From Gordoniibacillus kamchatkensis (GTDB lineage: Bacteria; Bacillota; Bacilli; Paenibacillales; NBRC-103111): 63,081 bases of DNA. Shown here piece after piece: positions 52,590 to 60,753 of this stretch (its first letter is position 1; each line of letters starts with the position of its first letter). Below the pieces are notes generated by a model. That model was not told where the DNA came from, searched no databases, and saw only the letters and a program-made list of their open reading frames with translations. The position numbers and the translations under genes were made by a program. The DNA is taken from positions 1-63,081 of the forward strand of contig NZ_JXAK01000044.1 of assembly GCF_000829455.1 (NCBI RefSeq), read 5' to 3'.

Positions 52590-53261
52590 GTGAGCAAAGT
52601 TTTCTTGTTTGCTATATTGGTGTACCTGACGGGCAATCCGCTGCTGGCGCTCGTCGTGCTGCTCATTATATTGTACGCGGCGGACCGACGCTTCGTCGGG
52701 CTGATGCCGAGCGTGACGAGGCCGCTGCGGCTCGGCCGCAAGCTCGGGCAGCTGCGACAGCACATCCAGGCGAGCCCGCACGATACGTCGGCAAAGCTGG
52801 AGCTGGCCCGCGTCTATATCGAGAAGAAACGTTACGCCGAGGCGGAGCGGCTGCTGGAGGGCATTTTGCCGATCATGGATCAGTCCGCCGACGTTCACTT
52901 CGAGCTCGGCTTATGCAAGCTGAAGCTGGGCCGCATCGAAGAAGGCAGGTCGCTGATGGATCAGGCGCTCGAGCTGAACCCGCGAGTGCGGTACGGCGAG
53001 CCGTACTTGCGGCTGGCAGAGGCGCTGGCGGCGGACTATCCGGAGCAGGCTGTGCGCTATATCGAACGGTTTCGCGACGTGCAATCTTCATCCTGTGAAG
53101 CTTATTACCGGCTCGGGCAGCTGTATGAGAAAATGGGCCGCAAGCAAGAGGCGAAAGCCGCTTACCTCGAAGTTCGTGACGTGTACCGGACGCTGCCGGG
53201 GTACAGCCGCCGCATGCAGCGGCGCTGGGTTGTGCTCGCCTGGTGGAAGACGCTGGTTTAG
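52590..53261 (+). CDS. TPR-repeat membrane-anchored protein
   Basis: 223 residues: an N-terminal membrane segment (FLFAILVYLTGNPLLALVVLLIILYAA) and then TPR-like repeats (AKLELARVYIEKKRYAEAERLLEG, VHFELGLCKLKLGRIEEGRSLMDQALELNP, AYYRLGQLYEKMGRKQEAKAAYLEV). A scaffold role is likely, partners unknown. Starts at a GTG following GAGGAGGGC at a somewhat long distance. Confidence 0.83.
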   Translation: MSKVFLFAILVYLTGNPLLALVVLLIILYAADRRFVGLMPSVTRPLRLGRKLGQLRQHIQASPHDTSAKLELARVYIEKKRYAEAERLLEGILPIMDQSADVHFELGLCKLKLGRIEEGRSLMDQALELNPRVRYGEPYLRLAEALAADYPEQAVRYIERFRDVQSSSCEAYYRLGQLYEKMGRKQEAKAAYLEVRDVYRTLPGYSRRMQRRWVVLAWWKTLV

Positions 53262-53282
53262 GCGCCGGTTCACCGGACTGCT

Positions 53283-54071
53283 TCAGCTTTTCACGGCGTG
53301 CACGTACACCGACTCGCCCGAGAAGCTGAGGAGGCGTTCCGCATCGTCTATCTCGACGGCAAAATGGCGCTGCACGTCCGCCGGCGCGCGCAGCAGCTTC
53401 ATCTCCAGGCTGATTCGCTCCGTTTCCGGCACGCCTGCCCGGCGGCACCAGTCGGCGAACACGAACGTCTTCGGGAAACGAATCATCGCTTCGACCGCGA
53501 AGCCGGCCGTTTCCAGCATGCGGATCCATTCGGATTTTTTCCACGCCCTGACATGGCTCGGGTCGCGCTGCTTCTCAATGTCGTTGTAAAACCAGTCCAG
53601 ACCGTCTCGCTCCGGCGCAACATTGTCGATGAGCAGCAAGCTTCCGCCGCGCTTCAGGACGCGGTGCGCCTCGGAGGCAAAAGCCGGCACGTCGGTAAAA
53701 TGGTGCGCGGCGATGCGGCACGTGACGATATCGTACGCTTCCGCAGGGAAGGGCAAATGCTCGGCATCGGCGGCGACGAATTCGACGTTCGTCCGTCCGT
53801 TTGCGGCTATAAACTGCTTCGCGGTGTCCAGCATTTCCGGCGTCAAGTCGCATGCCGTGACTTGGCCTACGAGCGGAGCAAAGGCGTTCGCGACATGGCC
53901 GGCGCCGGTCGCGACATCCAGCAGCCGGGCATCCGGACATACCGGCGCGTTCGCCGCCATGTAAGCGAGGTCGACGCCTGCGGCATGATTCGCGCTAGTA
54001 ACGTAGCCGGCCGCATGCTGCCCGAATTGCCGGCGCACTTGTTCTTTACGGGGATCGAGGGCTTCGTTCAT
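53283..54071 (-). CDS. Class I SAM-dependent methyltransferase
   Basis: 262 residues with motif I LLDVATGAGHVA, the acidic residue after VTACDLTPEML, motif II-like AADAEHLPFPAEAYDIV and HRVLKRGGSLLLIDN. UbiE/YcgJ-like in pattern; substrate unknown. The ATG follows TGGAGGTGCG. Two large palindromes lie 27 and 56 bases upstream of the start. Confidence 0.9.
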   Translation of the reverse strand: MNEALDPRKEQVRRQFGQHAAGYVTSANHAAGVDLAYMAANAPVCPDARLLDVATGAGHVANAFAPLVGQVTACDLTPEMLDTAKQFIAANGRTNVEFVAADAEHLPFPAEAYDIVTCRIAAHHFTDVPAFASEAHRVLKRGGSLLLIDNVAPERDGLDWFYNDIEKQRDPSHVRAWKKSEWIRMLETAGFAVEAMIRFPKTFVFADWCRRAGVPETERISLEMKLLRAPADVQRHFAVEIDDAERLLSFSGESVYVHAVKS

Positions 54072-54097
54072 TTAAACGCACCTCCAGTTGTTTCGCA

Positions 54098-54151
54098 TTG
54101 TGAAACTTGGTTTCACAAGGCGGTTTAACCATATTGTAGCACAATATGGTT
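54098..54151. promoter_or_regulatory. Two adjacent palindromes upstream of the methyltransferase gene
   Basis: TTGTGAAAC-TTG-GTTTCACAA (54098-54118) and AACCATATTGT-AGC-ACAATATGGTT (54127-54151) are perfect inverted repeats with three-base centres. Their centres are 31 bases apart, about three helical turns. They lie in the 5' region of the methyltransferase gene and look like operators; the binder is unknown. No T-run follows, which argues against terminators. Confidence 0.5.
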
Positions 54152-54490
54152 CCGCTGCATATAGGTGCGAGCAAACTGCCTTGACTGAGCTGTGAGCGGC
54201 GGCTACACTGTTACTAGGCGTTTGCTTTGAGGAAAGGAACTGCTATCCGCGGTCGGGAAGTGGGGTTCCGGCTCCGTTAAACTCGCATTCCCCGACTTGA
54301 TCGGGCGGACGGAACACGAGTTTAAAAGCCGCTATTCACCTCCATATCCCACCCTTCATTGCGCCATTTCTCGAACGATGCCGGCTCGAAACGCCAGGCC
54401 GTTTAGCTTCGGACGTGGCGCTCCGGCATAACGCTCCAGTACATCGTCGGACAAGCGTCCGATCTAGGGCAGGGGGGCACCTTCCCAATT
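54152..54490. other. Gene-free stretch with an inverted repeat
   Basis: No supported gene in about 340 bases. The only structure seen is the inverted repeat TTAAACTCG (54277-54285) and CGAGTTTAA (54317-54325), with GTTCCG/CGGAAC elements nearby that recall the TTCCGTTA repeats elsewhere in the window. Confidence 0.45.
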
Positions 54491-54598
54491 ATGAGTTTGG
54501 AATACGTCATGCAGGTCATCACACTGCTGTTCGTCGTCGTGGTCACGTTCGCCGGCATGCTCGTGTGGACCGGATGGAAAAAGAAGAAACGGAGATAA
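54491..54598 (+). CDS. Very small membrane protein, 35 residues
   Basis: One membrane segment (VMQVITLLFVVVVTFAGMLVW) followed by a strongly basic end (GWKKKKRR). A G-rich stretch lies about 13 bases before the ATG, so initiation is not certain. Six bases separate it from the next gene, suggesting co-transcription. Confidence 0.55.
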   Translation: MSLEYVMQVITLLFVVVVTFAGMLVWTGWKKKKRR

Positions 54599-54604
54599 CA
54601 AGCG

Positions 54605-55036
54605 ATGTATTTCGTGAACGAGGAACAAATCGGCTCGCGCCTAGCATTTTTGCAGCGGCTGGCAGAGACGGCGCGGGAGCTTGCCGTCCGCTGGCAGGAC
54701 GGCGATGCTGTGCTGGCGCTGGCTCAGGAGCGGGCGCTTCATCTCGCGATTGAAGGCGTCACGGATGTCGGGTCGCTGCTCATTGACGCGTTCATTTTGC
54801 GGGATGCGAGCTCCTATGAGGATATCGTCGACATTTTGCGCGGGGAAGGGGCGTTCGATCCGGATACGGCGGGGCAGCTGCTCGATCTGGTTAAGCTGCG
54901 GCGGCCGCTCGTTCAAGATTATACGTCATGGGACGCCAGCGGGCTGCATGCTTTGACGCTTCGTCTGCCCGAGCTGCTGCCCCGTTTCGTGGAGCAGGTG
55001 CGCGCCTTTATGGCTAAGGAGCTCGGCGGGAGCTGA
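54605..55036 (+). CDS. DUF86 (HepT-like) family protein
   Basis: 143 residues, helical. ALHLAIEGVTDVGSLLIDAFILRDASSYEDIVDIL is the core of DUF86 proteins such as Bacillus YutE. HepT toxins of this fold carry an R-x4-6-H motif and are paired with an MNT nucleotidyltransferase antitoxin; no such gene is adjacent, so a solitary YutE-type role is more likely. Confidence 0.83.
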   Translation: MYFVNEEQIGSRLAFLQRLAETARELAVRWQDGDAVLALAQERALHLAIEGVTDVGSLLIDAFILRDASSYEDIVDILRGEGAFDPDTAGQLLDLVKLRRPLVQDYTSWDASGLHALTLRLPELLPRFVEQVRAFMAKELGGS

Positions 55037-55133
55037 TCTGCGGCAGTTTCCATACATAATTGTTTCCTAATTTACGAAAACCCGCGAATACGGTACAATG
55101 AAGGCAGCGACAGTCAAGGAAGCGGGTGACAGC

Positions 55134-55754
55134 ATGGAGCAAGGACCGGAGCGCTCGACACGGCAAGTCATACTGACGCTCATCAAGACGCGCGGCGAGC
55201 GCAGCGTCGCTGAACTGGCCAAGCAGCTCGGAGTGACCGAAATGGCGGTGCGCCGCCATCTGAACGTGATGGAGCGGGACGGGCTCGTGCGCACGAAGCT
55301 GGTGCGGCAGGCGATGGGCCGGCCCACGAACGTGTACTCGCTGTCGGATGAGGCAGACGAATTATTTCCGAAAAACTATCACCAATTGGCGCTCGATTTG
55401 CTCGAAGAGCTGGATACCACGGAGGTGGAGGCGCTATTTGCCAAACGGCAGCGCAAGCTGTATGAGCGGTACCGGGAACGGATGCAGGGCAAAACGCTGC
55501 CGGAACGGGTCCAAGAGCTTGCCGGCATCCAGAACGCGAGCGGCTATATGGCTCATTGGCGCGAAACGGAGCCTGGCTTGTACGAGCTCAGCGAGCACAA
55601 TTGCCCGATTTCGCAGGTGGCCGCTCCGTACCAAGAGGCGTGTTCGTGCGAGCTGGCGCTGTTCCGGCAGCTGCTGGAAGCCGAAGTAGAGCGGACGGAG
55701 TGCCTCGCCAAGGGCGGCGGCAAATGCGTGTATCGAATACAGGACATCGGCTAG
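55134..55754 (+). CDS. Helix-turn-helix regulator with C-terminal cysteine cluster (SufR-like)
   Basis: 206 residues. The N-terminal winged helix (RSVAELAKQLGVTEMAVRRHLNVMERDGLV) is followed by a dimerisation/sensor region with Cys in HNCPISQV, EACSCELALF, TECLAKGG and GKCVYRI. SufR-type regulators hold an iron-sulfur cluster through such Cys and sense oxidative or iron stress. Likely a redox or metal sensor, but cluster binding is inference. Preferred start ATG 55134; an earlier in-frame ATG at 55098 is possible. Confidence 0.8.
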   Translation: MEQGPERSTRQVILTLIKTRGERSVAELAKQLGVTEMAVRRHLNVMERDGLVRTKLVRQAMGRPTNVYSLSDEADELFPKNYHQLALDLLEELDTTEVEALFAKRQRKLYERYRERMQGKTLPERVQELAGIQNASGYMAHWRETEPGLYELSEHNCPISQVAAPYQEACSCELALFRQLLEAEVERTECLAKGGGKCVYRIQDIG

Positions 55755-55825
55755 GCGCTAGACTGGAGATGTAACGGCGAGCAAGGCGCCGGGCGTCTCA
55801 CAGCCAGCTTAACGTCTAAACGGTG

Positions 55826-55869
55826 AAAAGGCTGCAGCCGCGCCTCGTGCGCAGCTGCAGCCTTTTTTT
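55826..55869. terminator. Bidirectional terminator between convergent genes
   Basis: Stem AAAAGGCTGCAG / CTGCAGCCTTTT around a GC-rich loop, seven T on the plus strand and four on the minus strand. Confidence 0.85.
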
Positions 55870-55883
55870 CTCCCAGTAGCCGG

Positions 55884-56519
55884 TCAGCCGTGCGCGGCTG
55901 TGAGCAGCCGCCTGGCTTTGTCCGTGATCACGTGAAGCCGCCCGCTGCGAATATCGTCCAGCCGCACGAGCGATCCGCCGATGCCGACGGCATAACAGCC
56001 GGCGTCCATGAACTGGCGGATGTTGTCTTCCTTGACGCCGCCGACCGCGATCATCGGGATATGGCCGAGCGGCCCTTGCAGCTCTTTGATGTAGCCAAGT
56101 CCGAGACTGGCGCTCGGAAAAAGCTTCACGGCCGTCGCCCCGGCCCGCCACGCTTTCACGACTTCCGTCGGCGTCATCGCGCCCGGGAAAATCGGGACGC
56201 CGCGCGCCGCCGCCAGCCGGATGACGTCCTCTTCCATATTCGGCGTGACCAGGAACGATGCTCCTACCGCCAAAGCGCGCTCCGCGTCTTCCGTATCGAG
56301 CACCGTCCCCGCGCCGATGTACATCCGGTCGCCAAGCTTGTCCTGCAGCTCGCCGATCGCCTCCAGCGCGCCGGGCGTATTCAGCGTCACCTCCATGACG
56401 CGAATGCCGCCTTCGTACAGCGCCTCCGCCAGCCCTGTCATGTGCTCCGGCTCCAAGCCGCGCACGATGACCACGATGCGCGTCCGTTTGAGTTCCTCCA
56501 GCCCTTGTTCCCGATTCAT
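55884..56519 (-). CDS. eda: 2-dehydro-3-deoxy-phosphogluconate / 4-hydroxy-2-oxoglutarate aldolase
   Basis: 211 residues, the size of KDPG/KHG aldolases. The Schiff-base Lys is in TAVKLFPSASLG, the conserved Glu in VMEVTLNTPGA, and the phosphate loop in IAVGGVKEDNI plus GIGGSLV. Splits 2-keto-3-deoxy-6-phosphogluconate into pyruvate and glyceraldehyde-3-phosphate. ATG 56519 lies about ten bases after AGAGAGG; ATG 56528 is too close to it. Begins 97 bases after the LacI gene in the same direction, so it might share that transcript and serve the same sugar pathway. Confidence 0.9.
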   Translation of the reverse strand: MNREQGLEELKRTRIVVIVRGLEPEHMTGLAEALYEGGIRVMEVTLNTPGALEAIGELQDKLGDRMYIGAGTVLDTEDAERALAVGASFLVTPNMEEDVIRLAAARGVPIFPGAMTPTEVVKAWRAGATAVKLFPSASLGLGYIKELQGPLGHIPMIAVGGVKEDNIRQFMDAGCYAVGIGGSLVRLDDIRSGRLHVITDKARRLLTAAHG

Positions 56520-56616
56520 TCCGTTCATCCTCTCTATGCAAAACAGCTGAGTTTATTATAGCAAAAGATCGCAATAGCTTCGAATAGAATAGGAGTTTGC
56601 GCCTCGTACCGTGCAG

Positions 56617-57639
56617 CTATACTTTTTTCGTACTGCCTCTTATGATCAGCTCCGGTTTCTTGATCAAGGCGACCGGAGTGTGCTCCAGGCCGTTGATCCG
56701 GTCAAGCAGCATCTCGACCAGATTGACGCCTTGCCAGATGGTGTCCTGTCCGACGGTTGTCAGGCTGGGGCGCGTATTTCGAAAAAACTCCGGGTAGCCG
56801 AACGCGATTAACGATACGTCATCCGGCACGTGGAAGCCATTGTCGGTTAATGCATTCAGGGCGGCGATCGCGGTGAGCTCGTTGGAGAGCAGCAGCGCAC
56901 TCGGGCGCTCGCGGGAAAACAAGTTGCTGATGAAATGGTAGCTGCTGTCCATATCTCCCGGCGTTCTTAAAACCATCGACTCTTCGAACTTGATCTGATA
57001 CTCGGCAAGAGCTTTTTTAAAGCCTGCAATACGTTCGAGGTTAAAAGAAAGAACTGTGCCCCTGACGTCCCCGACAACGAGCTTGATGTGCCTATGTCCA
57101 AGATCGAGCAAATATTTGGCCGCGATATAGCCTCCCTCGAAATCGTCGAAGGTGACATAGCAATGATCGCGTTTTTCCGAGTACCTCATGTTAAATACAT
57201 AAGGGATATTGGCGTTATCAAGCACTTCATGCAGCGGATCGTCGATCGTAGCTCCGAGTACGATAAAACCGTCGACCGCATGCCGCGTCAAAATGCTGTC
57301 ATACGTTTGGTACTCCACGCCGGCGGAGGTGATCAGCAGAATGTGATAGCCTTCGTTCTGCGCCCTTTCGGAAATCGCCTTAATGACCGCGGGGTAATTC
57401 GGATTCATAATAACCTGGCTGATTTGCTGTTGCGACACAACGAGGCCGAGCACGTTGTTTTTTCCGGATTTCAGAGAACGAGCGGCCTTACTGGGCATGT
57501 AGCCCAAGGTGCGAATCGCCTCGAGAACTTTCATTTTCGTCTTATAGTTGACGAGGGGGGAATCGTTCAGGACACGCGATACGGTAGATTTCGTCGTATT
57601 GGCATATTTCGCTACATCGTTGATCGTAACTCGACTCAA
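56617..57639 (-). CDS. LacI family transcriptional regulator
   Basis: 340 residues: LacI-type helix-turn-helix and hinge (VTINDVAKYANTTKSTVSRVLNDSPLVNYKTKMKVLEAIRTLGY, key part residues 4-47) and a periplasmic-binding-protein-like sensor domain (GLVVSQQQ, VDGFIVLGATIDD, RPSALLLSNELTAIAALNAL). Divergent from a sugar operon. One operator half-copy lies just downstream of its own promoter and two in the divergent leader, so it should repress itself and the operon until a sugar binds. Confidence 0.93.
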   Translation of the reverse strand: MSRVTINDVAKYANTTKSTVSRVLNDSPLVNYKTKMKVLEAIRTLGYMPSKAARSLKSGKNNVLGLVVSQQQISQVIMNPNYPAVIKAISERAQNEGYHILLITSAGVEYQTYDSILTRHAVDGFIVLGATIDDPLHEVLDNANIPYVFNMRYSEKRDHCYVTFDDFEGGYIAAKYLLDLGHRHIKLVVGDVRGTVLSFNLERIAGFKKALAEYQIKFEESMVLRTPGDMDSSYHFISNLFSRERPSALLLSNELTAIAALNALTDNGFHVPDDVSLIAFGYPEFFRNTRPSLTTVGQDTIWQGVNLVEMLLDRINGLEHTPVALIKKPELIIRGSTKKV

Positions 57640-57663
57640 GGTGTGTTCACCGCCCTCTAATGA

Positions 57664-57680
57664 ATGAGATCGTTCCCAAT
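57664..57680 (-). promoter_or_regulatory. LacI-type operator site 1 (autoregulation)
   Basis: On the minus strand it reads ATTGGGAACGATCTCAT. The first ten bases are identical to those of the two sites in front of the sugar operon. It sits directly after the -10 box of the LacI gene. Confidence 0.65.
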
Positions 57681-57686
57681 GTGGTT

Positions 57687-57715
57687 ATTATAAATGGCCG
57701 AATCATACAAATCAA
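57687..57715 (-). promoter_or_regulatory. Promoter of the LacI gene
   Basis: On the minus strand TTGATT at 57715-57710 and TATAAT at 57692-57687 with a 17-base spacer. Confidence 0.7.
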
Positions 57716-57760
57716 TTGCCAAGACGACGATTTTGCGGACATAATTTTGGCAAAATGTTA

Positions 57761-57789
57761 TTGACAGACGCCATATTTGCCAATAAAAT
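57761..57789 (+). promoter_or_regulatory. SigA-type promoter of the sugar operon
   Basis: TTGACA at 57761-57766 and TAAAAT at 57784-57789 with a 17-base spacer; the leader to the rpiB start is about 150 bases and contains two operators. Confidence 0.77.
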
Positions 57790-57807
57790 CGAAAATGTAA
57801 GCGATTA

Positions 57808-57825
57808 ATTGGTACCGTTCCCAAT
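57808..57825 (+). promoter_or_regulatory. LacI-type operator site 2
   Basis: ATTGGTACCGTTCCCAAT, palindromic at 14 of 18 positions; its minus strand begins ATTGGGAACG. Located about 20 bases after the -10 box, where a bound repressor would block transcription. Confidence 0.7.
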
Positions 57826-57904
57826 TTCAATTTGTGCCACAAACGCACTTTTATGGCTGTTAAAATCGACAAAATTCATCAATCACCTCAATTTTTTATA
57901 TTCT

Positions 57905-57922
57905 ATTGGGAACGTTCCAAAA
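57905..57922 (+). promoter_or_regulatory. LacI-type operator site 3
   Basis: ATTGGGAACGTTCCAAAA with the perfect core GGAACGTTCC, in the leader just before the rpiB ribosome binding site. It is 97 bases from site 2 (about nine helical turns), compatible with looping or roadblock. Confidence 0.7.
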
Positions 57923-57947
57923 ATTCTAAAGGAAAGTGGTGCTGCAT

Positions 57948-58406
57948 ATGATCGTCGCTTTAGGCAATGACCATGCCGGATATCCGCTGAAGGACGGAGT
58001 GCTGCAAATTTTGCGATCGCTGGGCGTACAGGTGATCGACCACGGCAGCTACGATGCGGAGCCGGTCGATTTTCCCGACATTGCCAGGCTCGTTTGCGAT
58101 TCTGTGCTGACCGGCCAGGCGCAGCGGGGCATTATGGTGTGCGGAACCGGGGTTGGCGCCAGCATAGCCGCCAATAAAATTCCCGGGATTCGGGCTGCGG
58201 TGTGCCACGATATTTATTCGGCGCATCAATGTGTCGAGCACGACGACGTCAACGTGATGTGTCTCGGAGCGCAAATCGTCGGCCCTACCGTCGCCGCTGC
58301 TTATATCGAAACGTTTTTAAAGGCGGAGTTCAGCACGGAGGAGCATTTCAGAAGACGGGTCGCGAAGCTTGCGGAGTTGGAACGTGCGAATTATAACCCA
58401 AGATAA
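57948..58406 (+). CDS. rpiB: Ribose-5-phosphate isomerase B / RpiB-LacAB family sugar-phosphate isomerase
   Basis: 152 residues. Landmarks: GNDHAGYPLKDGV, the catalytic Cys65 in MVCGTGVGASIAANKIPGIRAAVC and the conserved HDDVNVMCLG. The family isomerises ribose-5-phosphate to ribulose-5-phosphate, but related members work on allose-, galactose- or other sugar phosphates, so the symbol is by family. First gene of the LacI-controlled operon, followed by an ABC sugar importer and an ADP-ribosylglycohydrolase-like protein. ATG 57948 is used; GTG 57936 is an in-frame alternative. Confidence 0.85.
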   Translation: MIVALGNDHAGYPLKDGVLQILRSLGVQVIDHGSYDAEPVDFPDIARLVCDSVLTGQAQRGIMVCGTGVGASIAANKIPGIRAAVCHDIYSAHQCVEHDDVNVMCLGAQIVGPTVAAAYIETFLKAEFSTEEHFRRRVAKLAELERANYNPR

Positions 58407-58447
58407 TCTTGGTAGTTATAAGAAAAATAATAAGGGGAGGTTTATGC

Positions 58448-59801
58448 ATGCAGCGTACAATCGTTTTGAAAGGTTCATGCGTAGTCTTGACTTCATTATT
58501 GGCTCTGACCGCTTGCTCCATTCCCGCCAGCAAGGACAGTCCCGCCCCAAAAGCCGCAAGCAAGGACAATAGCACAAGCGCTACGGATGCAAAATCCGGC
58601 GAAGTTACGGAAATCACGTTTTGGCACAACTGGTCGACGGGGCCGTCGGGGGATTCGATTACGAAATCGGTGGAAGCGTTTAACAAATCCCATCCGAACA
58701 TCAAGGTAAAGCCGGTCTATGTCGCTACGGACGGCGGAGATTCCGTCACCTCGAAATTGCTGACGGCCGTCGCCGGCGGGAATCCGCCCGACGTGATGCT
58801 GGCGAGCCGCTATGGGGTGGCGGAGTACATGGATGCCGTCACGATTCTGAACGACCGGGCCAAGCAGGCTAACATCGGCGAGTCGATGTTCTACAAGTGG
58901 GCATGGGACGAGTCGGTTTACGACGGCAAGCTGCTCGGGCTGCCTTATGACGGTACGGCAAGAGCGCTGTTTTACAATAAAGATCATTTCAAAGAAGCGG
59001 GACTCGACCCGGAAAAACCGCCGACTACGATCGCCGAGCTGGAAGACGCCGCCAAAAAGTTAACCAAGAAGGAAGGCGGCAAATTTACCCGCTTCGGTCT
59101 CATTCCGTGGTATGGGGAGGGCTGGCTCTATTCGTGGGGCTGGGCGTTCGGCGGCTCTTTCCTCGACGCGAAAACCGGAAAGGTAACGGCGAACGATCCG
59201 AATATCGTCAAAGCGCTCGAGTGGGAAACGGGCTTTGCGAAGCAGTTCGGCATCCAGGATGTGACCAGCTTTACGAGCTCCGCAGGCTCCAATGCAACCA
59301 ACCCGTTCATTACCGGGCAGCTGTCGATGATGGTGAACGGCAACTGGATGATTTCGCAGATCGAACAATATAATCCCAAGCTCAATTATGGGATCAGCTA
59401 TATCCCGACTCCGACCGGCAAAGACTTCAATACGTTCGTTGGCGGACGCGTGCTGATTATGCCGAAAGGGGCGAAACATCCGGATGCCGCCTGGGAGTTC
59501 ATCAAATGGATGTGCACGAGCGAAGAGGGGCAGAGTCTGAAAAAATTACCGGCGAATTCGCCGCCGCCCCCGCCATCAATAAGAAGATGTACGCGAACGA
59601 CCGCCGGCAGGATAAGTTTCTGGAAGTGCTCCCGAACGGCCGGAACCGCCCTGTCATTTTGGCGGGCAACATGATGTGGGATGAGCTGGCCAAGCGCCGG
59701 ATCTGGTCAACAACAATAAAGGTACGCCCAAGGAAGTACTCGATCAAATTACGAAAAAGGTCAACGACGAAATCGACAAGAAAAAGGCTCAGCAAAAATA
59801 A
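58448..59801 (+). CDS. ABC transporter sugar-binding lipoprotein (two frameshifts in this sequence)
   Basis: 451 residues after repair. Signal peptide with lipobox LTAC, then a Thr/Ser/Lys-rich linker and the binding domain (ITFWHNWSTGPSGD, GNPPDVMLASRYGVAEYMDA, GQLSMMVNGNWMISQ). The last 90 residues are split: one A lost in the run at 59540-59545 (QSLKK to ITGEFAAAPAINKKMYAN) and one G lost near 59694 (DELAK to APDLVNNNKGTPKEVLDQI). It catches a sugar or sugar conjugate outside the membrane for the two downstream permeases. No ATPase gene is in the operon, so a shared MsmK-like ATPase is assumed. AGGGGAGG precedes the ATG. Confidence 0.88.
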
Positions 59802-59823
59802 ACGAGCGGAGGCATGATGTGCG

Positions 59824-60735
59824 ATGTCTCAAATGCCAGGAGTACGCGGAAGCGTGGAAAAGCGCAGAGCCAAATACGCCTATCTGTTCATAGCTCCTTG
59901 GGTGATCGGGTTGCTGCTGTTTTACGCGTACCCTTTGTTCGGTTCCATCTACTACAGCTTTACCAACTATAACATTGTCAGCGCAACGAAATGGGTGGGC
60001 CTGGCGAATTACCGCGATCTGATTCACGATCATCTGTTCTGGGTCGGGATCCGCAACACGCTCGTTTACGCCTCCTTTGAAGTGCCTCTTAGCGTTGTGA
60101 TCGGCGTTGTGCTGGCGCTCCTGCTCAATATGCCGATCAAGGGTCGGGGCATTTTCCGGACGGTGTTTTTCTTGCCGACTCTCGTTCCGATCGTGGCTAC
60201 ATCGATCGTGTGGGAATGGCTGCTGAACCCGCAGTTCGGACTCGTCAACTCCAAGCTTGAGCTGCTTGGCATCAAGGGGCCGGGCTGGCTCGGAGATCCG
60301 GCCTGGTCGAAGCCGTCGCTCATTATCATGTCGCTTTGGGGTATCGGCAATGCGATGATCATCTATTTGGCGGGGCTGCAGGACATCTCCAAGGAGTACT
60401 ACGAAGCGGCCGACATCGACGGCGCCAGCGCCGTCAGAAAGGCGTGGCACATTACGCTGCCGCTGCTTACGCCGGTTATTTTTTTCAACATGGTCATGGG
60501 CGTCATTAATGCGCTGCAGGTGTTTACATTGCCCTACGCGCTTACGTACGGTACCGGCAAGCCGGCCGATTCTCTGCTGTTCTACAGCATGTATTTATAC
60601 AATAACGCCTTCTTGTACATGAAGATGGGGTACGCTTCCGCCATGGCCTGGATTATGTTTGTGATCATCATTACCGTCACTTTGTGGTTGTTCAAATCAT
60701 CCAATAAATGGGTGTATTACCAGGGAGACGATTGA
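59824..60735 (+). CDS. ABC sugar transporter permease (MalF/UgpA type)
   Basis: 303 residues with six hydrophobic segments. The N-terminal YLFIAPWVIGLLLFYAYPL and the EAA loop EYYEAADIDGASAVRKAWHITLP are typical of carbohydrate ABC permeases of the CUT1 class. Lies 22 bases after the binding-protein gene; forms a heterodimer with the next permease. Confidence 0.94.
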   Translation: MSQMPGVRGSVEKRRAKYAYLFIAPWVIGLLLFYAYPLFGSIYYSFTNYNIVSATKWVGLANYRDLIHDHLFWVGIRNTLVYASFEVPLSVVIGVVLALLLNMPIKGRGIFRTVFFLPTLVPIVATSIVWEWLLNPQFGLVNSKLELLGIKGPGWLGDPAWSKPSLIIMSLWGIGNAMIIYLAGLQDISKEYYEAADIDGASAVRKAWHITLPLLTPVIFFNMVMGVINALQVFTLPYALTYGTGKPADSLLFYSMYLYNNAFLYMKMGYASAMAWIMFVIIITVTLWLFKSSNKWVYYQGDD

Positions 60736-60753
60736 CATGGAGGGGAAGGAACG

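Noticed and set aside
54605-55036. HepT-type toxin of a toxin-antitoxin pair
   Set aside because: The DUF86 fold fits, but there is no MNT-type antitoxin gene next to it, and a YutE-like solitary gene is common in Bacillales.
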